Source: DASSFG01 sp035547915
GTDB lineage: Bacteria; Planctomycetota; Planctomycetia; Pirellulales; JAICIG01
Direction: 5' to 3'
Assembly (NCBI GenBank): GCA_035547915.1
Contig: DASZTS010000018.1
Coordinates: 59,934-123,933, forward strand
DNA length: 64,000 bases
Shown here: one piece after another, positions 1 through 9,064 of the stretch
Layout: each line of letters begins with the position of its first letter
How positions within the stretch are numbered: the stretch's first letter is position 1
The notes under the pieces: generated by a model
Told to the model about the DNA's origin: nothing
Databases searched by the model: none
What the model saw: only the letters and a program-made list of their open reading frames with translations
Made by a program: the position numbers and the translations under genes

Positions 1-1120
1 CCGGTTGGCCGCCGACCAGACGCTGACGTTCTCGTTGCTCGACCAGGACGGCGTGCGAAACCGAGGTCCGATCCAGCTCGCGTTGACCGCCGTGCCCGAC
101 GAATCGCCACAGATCGACGTGCAACTCGATGGAATCGGCTCGGCGATCACCCCGCGGGCGCGTTTGCCATTGGTCGGCAAGGTCGAAGATGATTATGGCG
201 TCGACCGGATCTGGCTCGAGTATTCCATCGACCAGGAAGAACCGCGCGAGAGCCCGCTGGTCGATCCGGCGGGGCACAGCCAGGTCGACGTGAATCAGGC
301 GTTCGAGGTCACCCAGCTCGACCTCGAACCGGGCCAAAAACTGCTGATCGGGAGCAAGGCGGCCGACAATCGCGCTCCCCCTGCCGACGCGGAGCCCAAC
401 GTGGCCGCCGGCGAGCGTTTTCTGCTCGATGTCGTCCGTCCCGACCAATTGCTCTCGTTGTTGGAGACGCGCGAACTGAACCTGCGGCAGCGATTCGAAG
501 CCATCCTGCAAGAGTTGGTCGAGACACGCGATTCTTTGGCCGAGTTGGAAGCGGCCGGCAAGGCGCCTGAGAACAAAAAGCCGGAGACGAATTCCAACGA
601 TTCCGGCGAAACGCCGGCCGCGGACGCAGCGGCGGAAGAAGCCTCGCCCGAGGCCGTCGTGCAGCGCAACCGGTTGCGGGTGGAACGCGCCCAACAGAAC
701 GGCCAGAAGAACGCCGAAGAGACCCGCGGCGTGGCGGCCGCGTTCGACGGCATTCGCGCCGAGTTGGTCAACAACCGCGTCGACACCGAGGAGCTGCGCA
801 TCCGGTTGAAGGACCGGATCTCCGACCCCTTGAAACGGATCGTCGAGATCGAGTTCAGCGAGTTCGACCGCCGCCTCGCGGCATTGAAGACCCAGCCCTT
901 GGCGGAGACGGCGCCCGCCACCGCCAAGCCGGCCATCGAGCAAGCTGATACAATAATCCTGGCGATGCAGAAAGTCCGCGATCAGATGCTGGAACTGGAG
1001 AGTTTCAACGAAGCGATCGACCTGCTGCGCGAGATCATCTCCGCCCAGGAACAGGTGTCGGAGCAGACACGCAAGCAGCGGACCAAGAAGGTGCGATCGC
1101 TGTTGGAAGACGAAGATTGA
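1..1120 (+). CDS. Large envelope-associated protein, C-terminal part (5' end outside window)
   Basis: The reading frame is open from the first bases of the window, so the gene begins upstream; the TTG at base 5 is not a convincing start. The visible 371 residues begin with beta-rich sequence resembling the extracytoplasmic part of planctomycete DUF4175-like proteins. An Ala/Glu/Asn-rich linker follows at about residues 190-215, then a charged, probably coiled-coil C-terminus. It is the first visible gene of a run of six same-strand genes. The next one is also helical and Gln/Glu-rich, so the two may form a complex. In related bacteria such genes follow MoxR/DUF58/von Willebrand genes, but those are not visible here. 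Family assignment is tentative and function unknown. Confidence 0.6.
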   Translation, partial: RLAADQTLTFSLLDQDGVRNRGPIQLALTAVPDESPQIDVQLDGIGSAITPRARLPLVGKVEDDYGVDRIWLEYSIDQEEPRESPLVDPAGHSQVDVNQAFEVTQLDLEPGQKLLIGSKAADNRAPPADAEPNVAAGERFLLDVVRPDQLLSLLETRELNLRQRFEAILQELVETRDSLAELEAAGKAPENKKPETNSNDSGETPAADAAAEEASPEAVVQRNRLRVERAQQNGQKNAEETRGVAAAFDGIRAELVNNRVDTEELRIRLKDRISDPLKRIVEIEFSEFDRRLAALKTQPLAETAPATAKPAIEQADTIILAMQKVRDQMLELESFNEAIDLLREIISAQEQVSEQTRKQRTKKVRSLLEDED

Positions 1121-1206
1121 GAGGCGTAGACTACAAGTCCCGGTTTGCCGTGCGGGCCTGTTTCGAGAGTAGGTCGATCTTGCCCCGGTTTTTTTGCGAG
1201 CCGATC

Positions 1207-3051
1207 ATGACCGCATCCATCCGAGCCGTCGTTTCGGTTCTGTGTCTCCTCATCGGCCGCGGAGCGCTCGCCGCGGCTCCGGCCGACACACCCGCCGCCC
1301 CGGAGAAGGCTCCGGCCGACGAGACCAGCGCTGGCAACGCCAGCGCCGAATTGCCCTTGGCCCAGGAACAGGTCCTGCGCAAGTATCAGCGGTTCGAAGA
1401 GGTCTTGCTCCGCATGTCGGAGCTGACCGCGTCGACCGATCCCAAGCGCGCCGCGCTGCTGCGCAAGGCGGTCGGTCAGAGCAAAGACAAGCTCATCGGC
1501 GTGCAGTTCGACCGGCTCGTCGATCTGCTCAAACGCGAACAACTGGCCACCGCGGTCACCAATCAGAAGGACGTCGAAAAGGACCTCAAGCACCTGCTCG
1601 ATCTGCTGCTCAGCGAACAACGGGGCGATCGGCTGAAGAACGAACGGGAACGCATCAAGGAGCAGATCCGGCGCCTCAATGAGCTGATCAACAAGCAGCA
1701 GCAGATCGAGGGTCAGACGCAAAGCGGCGGCGATCTGAAGAAGCTGGCTCCGGGCCAAGGGAAGCTGGGAGAGCAGACACGCAAGTTGGCCGACGAGATG
1801 AAGGACCCCGCCGAGGGGGACCAAAAGGACGGCTCCGGCAAATCCGACGACGACGCCGGCAAATCCGACGATCAGAACTCCGGCGATCAGGGCAAGCCGA
1901 CAGATAAGCCAAAGGGCGAGCACCCCGACGGCAAATCGCCCGACAAATCGCCTTCCGAGGATCCTCAGAAATCGTCCGACGCCGAGAAATCTCCTGACGC
2001 TGAGAAGTCGCCCAACCCCCAGAAATCGCAGGGCAAGCAGCCCGGCGAAGGTCAACCCGACGGACAACCGCCCGACGGTAAACAACCCAACGGAGAGCAA
2101 CCGGAAGGCGAAAAGGGCAAAGAGCAGAAATCGAAGGGCGGTCAGTCGCAGCAGCAGCCACCCCAGCCATCGCCCGGCCAGCAGTCCGGCGGCGAACAAG
2201 GCGAACCGTCCGAATCGCCCCCCTCGGAAAACGAGCAAGCCCGCCAGCGCGTGCGTGAGGCCGAGCAAGCGATGGAAGAAGCGCGCAAGAAGCTTGAGGA
2301 GGCCAATCGCGATGGCGCCGCGCAAGACCAGGAGCAGGCTCGCCGCAAGCTGGAAGAGGCGCGGGCCCGCTTGGAAGAGGTGTTGCGTCAATTGCGCGAA
2401 GAGGAAGTCGAACGGGCCTTGGCGCTCCTCGAAGCCCGTTTCCGCAAGATGCTACAGATGGAGACGGAGGTGCACGAAGGAACCGTCCGCGTCGACCGTG
2501 TGAAGCCCGAGGATCGCACGCACAATGACGAGATCGAGGCCGGGCGATTGAGCCGTCAGCAGCGGGCGATCCTCGACGAGCTGACCGGTGCCGAGACGCT
2601 CCTGCGCGAGGATGGCACGTCGGTTGCATTCCCGGAGGCCGTCCAAGAATTGCGGGAGGACATGGAGCAGGTCGCCGCGAGACTGGCCGAAGGAAAGGTC
2701 GACCAGCTCACGCAGCTCACCGAGCAAGACATCATCGCCGCGCTGGAGGAGATGATCGCCGCCTTCAAGAAGGCGCAGAAGGAAAACGAAGAGAAGAAAC
2801 AGAAATCGGCAGACCAACCCTCGGGCGAGCAGCAAGATCCTCCGCTGGTCGATGCCATCGCCGAACTGAAGATGATCCGGGCCTTGCAGATGCGGGTGAA
2901 TAAGCGGACGGAGAACTTCTCGAAGCTCGTCGACGGCGAGGAAGGCCAGGCCGAGAAGGCCGAGTTGGTCGATGCCTTGGAAAAACTGAGCGCGCGGGAA
3001 GAACGGATCTATCGCACAACCCGCGATATCGTGCTGGGAAAGAACCAATGA
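1207..3051 (+). CDS. Secreted low-complexity/coiled-coil protein of unknown function
   Basis: I chose the ATG at 1207 because it begins a good signal peptide (MTASIRAVVSVLCLL, then an Ala-rich cleavage region). The frame is open back to a TTG at 1117, but that would place about 30 charged residues before the signal. The mature protein has a helical N-terminal third, then about 150 residues rich in Lys, Ser, Asp, Gln, Pro and Gly with repeats of the KSPDAEKSP type, then a long Glu/Arg/Lys/Ala heptad-like region that should form coiled coil. It looks like an extended periplasmic or envelope structural protein. The stop overlaps the next ATG by 4 bases, so translation is probably coupled. No enzyme motif seen. 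Confidence 0.7.
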   Translation: MTASIRAVVSVLCLLIGRGALAAAPADTPAAPEKAPADETSAGNASAELPLAQEQVLRKYQRFEEVLLRMSELTASTDPKRAALLRKAVGQSKDKLIGVQFDRLVDLLKREQLATAVTNQKDVEKDLKHLLDLLLSEQRGDRLKNERERIKEQIRRLNELINKQQQIEGQTQSGGDLKKLAPGQGKLGEQTRKLADEMKDPAEGDQKDGSGKSDDDAGKSDDQNSGDQGKPTDKPKGEHPDGKSPDKSPSEDPQKSSDAEKSPDAEKSPNPQKSQGKQPGEGQPDGQPPDGKQPNGEQPEGEKGKEQKSKGGQSQQQPPQPSPGQQSGGEQGEPSESPPSENEQARQRVREAEQAMEEARKKLEEANRDGAAQDQEQARRKLEEARARLEEVLRQLREEEVERALALLEARFRKMLQMETEVHEGTVRVDRVKPEDRTHNDEIEAGRLSRQQRAILDELTGAETLLREDGTSVAFPEAVQELREDMEQVAARLAEGKVDQLTQLTEQDIIAALEEMIAAFKKAQKENEEKKQKSADQPSGEQQDPPLVDAIAELKMIRALQMRVNKRTENFSKLVDGEEGQAEKAELVDALEKLSAREERIYRTTRDIVLGKNQ

Positions 3052-4100
3052 TAACACTCGTTCGGCTCACGACGTCGGCCGCGGTATTGGTTGCTTGCGT
3101 CCTGGGCGCGCTGGCGGCGGGTGTCGCCGATCTGGGACCGATCGCTTCGGAACCGAAGCTGCGGCCGCGCACGGTCGACGAAATCCGGCAGCAGGCCCTG
3201 GATTGGGTCGCTGCGCAACAAGCCGACGACACGGCTCGTCAGGCGGCCGAGGCGTTCTGGCAGGACGGCGCGGTATCGGCCGACGTGCTCGATCGCTTGG
3301 TCAAAACGTTCAGCGCGGTCGACGAACGGGCGGCGGCGCTATCGGCTCTCTGTTCCAAATCGCGCCCGGCCGGTCCGCTGGCACCGCAGGAATGGCTCAA
3401 GGGAGACCAACTGCCTGCCTTCGAACGCGACAACCTACGCCTCTTTTATGGGCGTTGGCTCGCGCAAGAACGGCTCTACGACGAGGCGCTGATTCAGCTC
3501 GATAGGCTACAGCCTGCGGCCGTGGTCGATCCCGCCACGCTGCTCTTCTACCAGGCGGTCGTCTACCACCGCCTGCTCAACAAACAAGAAGGGTTGAAGA
3601 TCATCGCATCGCTGCTCGACAAGGTCGAGCAGGTGCCCAATCGCTACCGTGCGGTGGCTGCCTTGATGAAGAACGATCTCGAGGGATTGAAAGAGGAATC
3701 GCTCGATCACATCTCGCGGCAGATGGACGACGTGCGCCGCAGGCTGGCCCTGGGCCGCGCCGGCAAGAAGGTGCGGCAGGTGGAAGACGACGTCATTGCC
3801 GCGCTCGATAAACTGATCAAGGAGATGGAAGACCGGCAACAGCAACAGCAGTCGCAGAGTCCCTCGGGCGGAGCGATGCCGCAGCCGAGCCAAGCCATGC
3901 CCGATAGCCGTATCGCTCGGATGCAAGGCGCCGGCGAAGTCGACCGCCGCCGCATCGGCAACACTTCCGGTTGGGGCGACCTGCCGCCCAAGCAGCGCGA
4001 AGAGGCACTCCAGCAGATCGGCAAGGACTTTCCCCCGCATTATCGTGATGCGATCGAGCAGTACTTCCGCAAATTGGCGGCGGAGTCGGAACAACGATGA
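3048..4100 (+). CDS. Secreted helical (TPR-like) protein of unknown function
   Basis: This 350-residue protein starts in a 4-base ATGA overlap with the preceding stop. It has an N-terminal hydrophobic signal (about residues 1-27). The body is mostly alpha-helical, with alanine and aromatic spacing typical of TPR-like repeats around residues 100-200. A Gln-rich stretch at about 258-285 precedes a conserved-looking C-terminus containing GWGDLPPKQREEALQQI and ending in a helix. That ending (DLPPKQRE...GKDFPPHYRDAIEQYFR) resembles the C-termini of several planctomycete proteins from MoxR/BatA-like operons. No catalytic motif is visible. Probably a periplasmic partner of the two upstream proteins. 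Confidence 0.7.
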   Translation: MITLVRLTTSAAVLVACVLGALAAGVADLGPIASEPKLRPRTVDEIRQQALDWVAAQQADDTARQAAEAFWQDGAVSADVLDRLVKTFSAVDERAAALSALCSKSRPAGPLAPQEWLKGDQLPAFERDNLRLFYGRWLAQERLYDEALIQLDRLQPAAVVDPATLLFYQAVVYHRLLNKQEGLKIIASLLDKVEQVPNRYRAVAALMKNDLEGLKEESLDHISRQMDDVRRRLALGRAGKKVRQVEDDVIAALDKLIKEMEDRQQQQQSQSPSGGAMPQPSQAMPDSRIARMQGAGEVDRRRIGNTSGWGDLPPKQREEALQQIGKDFPPHYRDAIEQYFRKLAAESEQR

Positions 4101-5284
4101 TTCTGAGCGCGTACGTGTTGGCGACCGTCCTGACGGCGAGCGCCGACTTTCAATTGCAGACTACGGACGGACAGACCTATTACGGCAATCTCGTCGCGTT
4201 CGGTGCCGACGGTGTCGAGTTTGAGACTCCGCAAGAGAAGGTCAAGATCCCTCTCGCCCGCTTGTCGGATGTTTCGCGCGTCAACCGACCGCAGCCACCT
4301 GGCACCAAGCCGGCCGTATGGCTCGAACTGATCGACGGATCGCAGCTCCTCGGCGCGCGCTATACCGTGCAAGAGCGTGTGGCGAAGATCGAACTGGGCG
4401 GCGAACAGGTCGTGGAATTACCGACCGCGGCGATCGCCTACGTGCGGTTTCAACAGTTCGAGGGGGAGCTTGCGTCGCAGTGGGCCAACATCACGGTCGA
4501 CGAGCCGACCGGCGACCTGATCGTGATCCACAAGAAGGGCGCGCTCGACTACCAGGCGGGTGTTCTGGGTGACATAACCGACACAACCGTCGCCTTCAAG
4601 CTCGACGACGAGGACCTCTCGGTGAAGCGGGCGAGGGTGGCGGGCTTGGTCTATTACCATGCCGTGGGGAAGGAATTGCCCGCCAGCATCTGCCAACTGG
4701 TCGACCTGGCCGGGTCGCGCTTCGAGGTGGCCCGTGCGAAGCTGGTCGACGACAAATTGGAGGTGACCAGTCCGGCCGGCTTGAAGCGTTCGGTCGCGCT
4801 CGATCAAATCGCGGCCCTCACGGCGCGGGTACAATATCTGAGTGACTTGCAGCCCGAGTCGGCGACCTGGACCGGCTACGTATCGGGACCGAACCTGCCA
4901 GACAGCGTCAAGCGTTCGTTCCTGCCGCGCTTCAACGAGGCGGTCGACGGCGGCGAATTGAGGATCGGCGCGACGGTCTATGCCAAGGGCGTGGCGATGT
5001 GTAGCCGTTCCGAATTGGTTTACCGTCTGCCCCCCGGTCAGTTCAAGCGGTTGATCGCCGTCGCCGGCATCGACTCGCGCGGCCGGCCGGCCGGCGCGGT
5101 GCGGCTGCTGATTTACGGAGACGGCAAACCGCTCGTGGAGAGTGACGTGACGGGCAATCAAGAACCGTTGGCCATCAATGTCGACCTGACCGGCGTGAGC
5201 CGATTGAAGATCGTGGCCGACTTCGGCCCCGGCGGTGACGTCATGGATCTGTTCGACCTGTGCGATGCAAGGATTCTGCAATGA
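4097..5284 (+). CDS. NPCBM/NEW2-domain secreted protein
   Basis: 395 residues, beginning in a 4-base overlap with the upstream stop. A short hydrophobic N-terminus suggests export. The N-terminal two thirds contain repeated beta-rich segments (for example LQTTDGQTYYGNLVAFGADG), reminiscent of small barrel repeats. The last about 140 residues look like an NPCBM/NEW2 carbohydrate-binding beta-sandwich, with the typical features of a pre-domain RIGATVYAKGVAMCSRSEL, a central AGIDSR motif and a C-terminal LKIVADFGPGGDVMDLFDLCDARI. NPCBM domains usually bind glycans or target proteins to polysaccharide. The operon position suggests envelope glycan binding, but the ligand is unknown. Confidence 0.75.
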   Translation: MILSAYVLATVLTASADFQLQTTDGQTYYGNLVAFGADGVEFETPQEKVKIPLARLSDVSRVNRPQPPGTKPAVWLELIDGSQLLGARYTVQERVAKIELGGEQVVELPTAAIAYVRFQQFEGELASQWANITVDEPTGDLIVIHKKGALDYQAGVLGDITDTTVAFKLDDEDLSVKRARVAGLVYYHAVGKELPASICQLVDLAGSRFEVARAKLVDDKLEVTSPAGLKRSVALDQIAALTARVQYLSDLQPESATWTGYVSGPNLPDSVKRSFLPRFNEAVDGGELRIGATVYAKGVAMCSRSELVYRLPPGQFKRLIAVAGIDSRGRPAGAVRLLIYGDGKPLVESDVTGNQEPLAINVDLTGVSRLKIVADFGPGGDVMDLFDLCDARILQ

Positions 5285-7113
5285 ACGGCCGACCTCGTTC
5301 CCACGCCCCGTGGCACAATCCTAGGCGCTCGGACGCTTCGCGGTGGACGCGCCGCGCGTTCGGCGGTGTCGCGATCGTGCTGTTCGCCACATGCGGTGCG
5401 TGGGGCGACGTGGAAAAGAGCGTGCTCGATGCCGAGAGCGAGCGCGTGGCCGTGATCGCCAAGGCGCAGCAGGCCACGATCGCCATCTTCACCAACAACG
5501 GCCAGGGGGGCGGCTCGGGTGTCGTCATCTCGGCCGATGGCTACGCGCTGACGAACTTTCACGTCGTGGCGGGGGCCGGCGAGGGTCTCAAATGCGGCAT
5601 GTCGAACGGCGAACTGTACGATGCCGTCGTGGTCGGAATCGATCCCGTCGGCGACGTGGCGCTGATCCAGCTCTTCGGCCGCGACGACTTCCCCGCCGCC
5701 ACGTTCGGCGACAGCGATGAGGTCCGCGCCGGCGACTGGGTGTTTGTCATCGGCAATCCCTTCTTGTTGGCCACCGATTTCCGGCCGACCGTCACCTACG
5801 GCATCGTGTCGGGCGTGCATCGTTATCAATATCCGGCAGGCACCCTGCTTGAATACGCCGATTGCATTCAGACCGACGCCTCGATCAATCCTGGCAACTC
5901 GGGGGGGCCGCTCTTCGACAGCGCGGGCCGACTGATCGGTATCAACGGCCGTGGTTCGTTCGAAAAGCGCGGCCGCGTGAACGTGGGTGTCGGCTACGCG
6001 ATCTCGCTCAACCAGATCAAGAAGTTCATGGGCTGCCTGCGTAGCGGGCGCATCGTCGACCACGCGACGCTCGGTGCCCGCGTAGCCAGTCAGGAAGACG
6101 GCCGCGTCGTCGTGACCGATATTTTGGAGACGAGCGACGCCTTTCGGCGCGGCCTGCGATATGGCGACGAATTGCTCGAGTTCGGCGGCCGTTCCATCCA
6201 AACCGTCAATGGTTTCAAGAACATCCTGGGCACCTTTCCCAAGGGGTGGCGGGTGCCGCTGTCGTTTCGCCGCCGCGGCGAGCGTTACGACGTCTTCGTG
6301 CGGTTGGCCGGCGTGCATGGAGCCCAAGAACTGATCGACAAGGTAGCGGGCAAGCCGGCTTTCGAGCCGCCCGGACCGAAGCCCAAGCCGTCGGATAAGC
6401 CGGAGCCCAAGGACGATCCCAAGCGACCGATGCCGTTGCCCAAGCTGCCGACGGCGGATGAGGCCGAAAAGAAGGAATTGCCCGAGGTCGTCAAGCAGCA
6501 TCGCGATCCGCGCCGCGGCTACGCCAACTATTACTACAACCGACTGAATCGCGATCGTGTATGGCAGACGCTCACCGGCCGGGGTGATTTCACCACGCTC
6601 GGCGGAGAGTGGCTGTTGCGCGGTCGGCTGCTGGAAGACGACGACACCGAGCTGCGCATCTCCGACCATCTCGTGGCATGCACGCTGCCCGGTGGTCCGA
6701 CGAGCATTCCCGTCGACGACGATCTCGCCGCCGCTTCAGATCCGCCGGCCAGTGGCGGACTGCTGGCAGCCCTCTACGTCTGGCGAAGATTGCTCGTGAA
6801 GGGGCCCACGGGATTCGGCAATCTCGATTATTACGGCTCGCTGCCGCTCCCCGGTCATCCCGGAATGGTCGATATGCTCATCGGGGCGTTCGGCGGCGTG
6901 GAAAGCCACTTTCTCGTCGACTCGACCTCGGGCCACTTGCTCGTCGTCGAGCTCTATCTCGGTCCCGACGACGACCCCTGCGAATTGCACTTCACCGACT
7001 ATCGGGCCGTCGACGGCCGTGACATGCCGAGCCGCATGTTGGTCCGTTACGGCGACAACATCTACGGACTTTTCACGTTGACCTCCGTCAACATGAAGGA
7101 GCAAGTCGAATGA
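5281..7113 (+). CDS. DegP/HtrA-like trypsin-fold serine protease with PDZ domain
   Basis: I start it at the ATG at 5281 because this gives the same ATGA overlap seen at neighbouring junctions; an in-frame ATG at 5260 adds seven residues. After a membrane/signal segment (about residues 25-42) comes an S1C protease domain with an intact triad: His94 (TNFHVV), Asp125 (GDVAL) and Ser207 (GNSGGP). A PDZ-type domain follows at about 255-340. A Pro/Lys-rich linker leads to a C-terminal domain of about 200 residues (from the NYYYNRLNRDRVW region) that I do not recognise. It is probably a periplasmic quality-control or regulatory protease. Its immediate partner is the protease-like gene downstream. 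Confidence 0.85.
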   Translation: MNGRPRSHAPWHNPRRSDASRWTRRAFGGVAIVLFATCGAWGDVEKSVLDAESERVAVIAKAQQATIAIFTNNGQGGGSGVVISADGYALTNFHVVAGAGEGLKCGMSNGELYDAVVVGIDPVGDVALIQLFGRDDFPAATFGDSDEVRAGDWVFVIGNPFLLATDFRPTVTYGIVSGVHRYQYPAGTLLEYADCIQTDASINPGNSGGPLFDSAGRLIGINGRGSFEKRGRVNVGVGYAISLNQIKKFMGCLRSGRIVDHATLGARVASQEDGRVVVTDILETSDAFRRGLRYGDELLEFGGRSIQTVNGFKNILGTFPKGWRVPLSFRRRGERYDVFVRLAGVHGAQELIDKVAGKPAFEPPGPKPKPSDKPEPKDDPKRPMPLPKLPTADEAEKKELPEVVKQHRDPRRGYANYYYNRLNRDRVWQTLTGRGDFTTLGGEWLLRGRLLEDDDTELRISDHLVACTLPGGPTSIPVDDDLAAASDPPASGGLLAALYVWRRLLVKGPTGFGNLDYYGSLPLPGHPGMVDMLIGAFGGVESHFLVDSTSGHLLVVELYLGPDDDPCELHFTDYRAVDGRDMPSRMLVRYGDNIYGLFTLTSVNMKEQVE

Positions 7114-8147
7114 TGTGGCCGATGCGCCTCGCCCCGCTATCTTCGCTCCTGTCGCTGGCGATCTGCTTGGTGTCGTCGCCGCCGGCCTTCTGTGCCGATT
7201 CGTTGGCCGACGTCATCCAGCAGGTGGAACCGAAGATCGTGAAGATCTACGGGGCGGGTGGTTTTCGTGGATTGGAGGCCTATCAGAGCGGCTTCTTGAT
7301 CTCGGCCGACGGGCAGATCGTCACCGCCTGGAGCTACGTGCTCGATACCGAATACGTCGGTGTCACGCTCGACGATGGCCGCAAGTTCGACGCGAAGCTG
7401 CTCGGCGCCGACCCGCGGTTGGAGGTCGCCGTGCTCAAGATCGACGCGGTCGATCTGCCCTATTTCGATCTGGGACGATCGGCCGACTTGGCCGTCGGCG
7501 CGCGCGTGCTGGCCTTCAGCAACCTGTTCGGTGTCGCCACCGGCAGCGAGCCCGCCAGCGTGCAGCACGGCGTCGTGGCCGTGACCGCGCCGCTGGAAGC
7601 TCGCCGCGGCACGTTCGACACGCCCTACCACGGTGTCGCCTATATCTTGGACGCCATGACCAACAACCCTGGCGCTCAAGGGGGCGCGCTAACGGACCGT
7701 CGGGGCCAATTGGCGGGCATGCTCGGCAAGGAACTGCGCAACTCGCAGACCAATACGTGGCTCAACTATGCCGTGCCGATCGGCGAGCTGGTGCCCACGA
7801 TCGACGCCATTCGCGCCGGTAAATTTGTGCCCGCTTCGACCAACGAAACGGCAGCCAAACCGAAGCACGCCTTGAGCGCGCCCTTGCTCGGTCTGGTCAT
7901 GGTGCCCGACGTGCTCGACCGCACACCGCCCTTCGTCGAACGCGTGCTGGCCGACTCGTCGGCGGCCACGGCGGGCCTGGCACCGGACGACCTCATCGTC
8001 TTCGTCAACGGCCGTCTCGTGCAATCGTGCCGAGCGCTGACGACCGAACTGGAACACATCGATCGCGCCGACAAGGCGAAGGTCACCATCCTGCGCGACC
8101 AGCAACTGCTCGAATTCGAGTTGCTGGCTCCTCCCCAGGAACCGTAA
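7110..8147 (+). CDS. Catalytically inactive HtrA-like paralogue (pseudoprotease) with PDZ domain
   Basis: 345 residues with a signal peptide (about 1-29), a trypsin-like domain (35-235) and a C-terminal PDZ-type domain (255-340). Aligned by eye with the protease just upstream, all three catalytic positions are changed. The His position is Ser75 (TAWSYV for TNFHVV), the Asp position is Glu105 (PRLEVAV) and the Ser position is Gln190 (NNPGAQGGAL for NPGNSGGPL). The fold-determining glycines remain. It should therefore lack protease activity and may act as a chaperone, inhibitor or scaffold for the upstream enzyme. It is translationally coupled to that gene by a 4-base overlap and is the last gene of the operon. 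Confidence 0.85.
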   Translation: MMWPMRLAPLSSLLSLAICLVSSPPAFCADSLADVIQQVEPKIVKIYGAGGFRGLEAYQSGFLISADGQIVTAWSYVLDTEYVGVTLDDGRKFDAKLLGADPRLEVAVLKIDAVDLPYFDLGRSADLAVGARVLAFSNLFGVATGSEPASVQHGVVAVTAPLEARRGTFDTPYHGVAYILDAMTNNPGAQGGALTDRRGQLAGMLGKELRNSQTNTWLNYAVPIGELVPTIDAIRAGKFVPASTNETAAKPKHALSAPLLGLVMVPDVLDRTPPFVERVLADSSAATAGLAPDDLIVFVNGRLVQSCRALTTELEHIDRADKAKVTILRDQQLLEFELLAPPQEP

Positions 8148-8208
8148 CGCCGCGTTATCTCGCCCGGCAGCCATGCCACCGGAAGGCCGCGGCGCTCGCG
8201 CTTGCGGG

Positions 8209-8925
8209 TCAGCCGCTCTGAGACGCCGGCGATCTTCGCAGTCGCAATATCGCCCAGGCGCACAGCCATCCCACGGCGGCGCCGGCCAACACGTCGCTGG
8301 GATAGTGGGCGCTGGCGAAGACCCGTTGGATACCGACGGCAACCGCGAATACGCCGAAGAGCCAGCGGCCTCGGGGGTAGAGCCAGCCGAGCACGAGCGC
8401 CAGTCCTACGGCGGTGGCCGTGTGCGCCGAGGGGAAGCTCTGGAAGCCGCTGCCGGAACGCCCGAACGGCAACCAGCCGACGAAGGTCTCCCACGTGTGA
8501 ACGTGGAGAAGATCGGTGGCTCCTGGTCGGGTGCGCGCGATGAGCAGCTTGACCAGGTTCGCGCCACACCCGGCCGCGGCGACCGTCAGGATGGCGCGGG
8601 GCAGGTCGCGGCGTCGCGCGGGGTCGAGCGTATAGACGGTCAACAAGACGATCGACACGCCTACGCCGTGCCCCCAAGCCTCGGCCAGGCTCATCAGCTC
8701 GCGCACGGCCCGCGGATAGTTCCGACCCAGGGCCCACTGCGCGACGGGGATATCGATGGCCAACGCCGCCGCGGCCAGCAGCAGCAATACGACGGGCGGC
8801 CCGAGCCACAGCCGCAGATCGAAACGGCCGGTCGACCGAATGCCACTCTGCGCCGCCGACGGGAGCGGCGCTAACTCGGCAAGTTCGGCAGGAGACCGGC
8901 AGGCGCTGTCCATCGGCAACTGCAT
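8209..8925 (-). CDS. PAP2-family membrane phosphatase
   Basis: Integral membrane acid phosphatase of the PAP2 family, acting on lipid phosphates such as undecaprenyl pyrophosphate or phosphatidic acid. The three signature blocks are visible: KLLIARTRP, PSAH and RVFASAHYPSD. Several hydrophobic helices surround them. The frame is open to 9036, but I choose the ATG at 8925 because a GGAGG lies about 10 bases upstream and the extra residues are not membrane-like. The gene is convergent with the protease operon and divergent from an ArnT-like transferase. That neighbourhood of lipid-linked sugar enzymes would fit recycling of polyprenyl phosphate carrier. Substrate not determinable from sequence. 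Confidence 0.85.
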   Translation of the reverse strand: MQLPMDSACRSPAELAELAPLPSAAQSGIRSTGRFDLRLWLGPPVVLLLLAAAALAIDIPVAQWALGRNYPRAVRELMSLAEAWGHGVGVSIVLLTVYTLDPARRRDLPRAILTVAAAGCGANLVKLLIARTRPGATDLLHVHTWETFVGWLPFGRSGSGFQSFPSAHTATAVGLALVLGWLYPRGRWLFGVFAVAVGIQRVFASAHYPSDVLAGAAVGWLCAWAILRLRRSPASQSG

Positions 8926-9064
8926 ACCATGAATCCCTCCCGGGCAAAAGTTCAGTATTGATGTTGTCCTGACGATAAAAGCGTCCGTAAACTCCCGCCC
9001 TCTGCCGACCGGCATTCGACCGGCTAAACCGCGCAAGTGGCAAGCTCTGCAAAACGTCGAGAGT

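Noticed and set aside
5158..6669. 503-codon minus-strand frame opposite the protease
   Set aside because: Antisense to the HtrA-like gene with no protein-like features.
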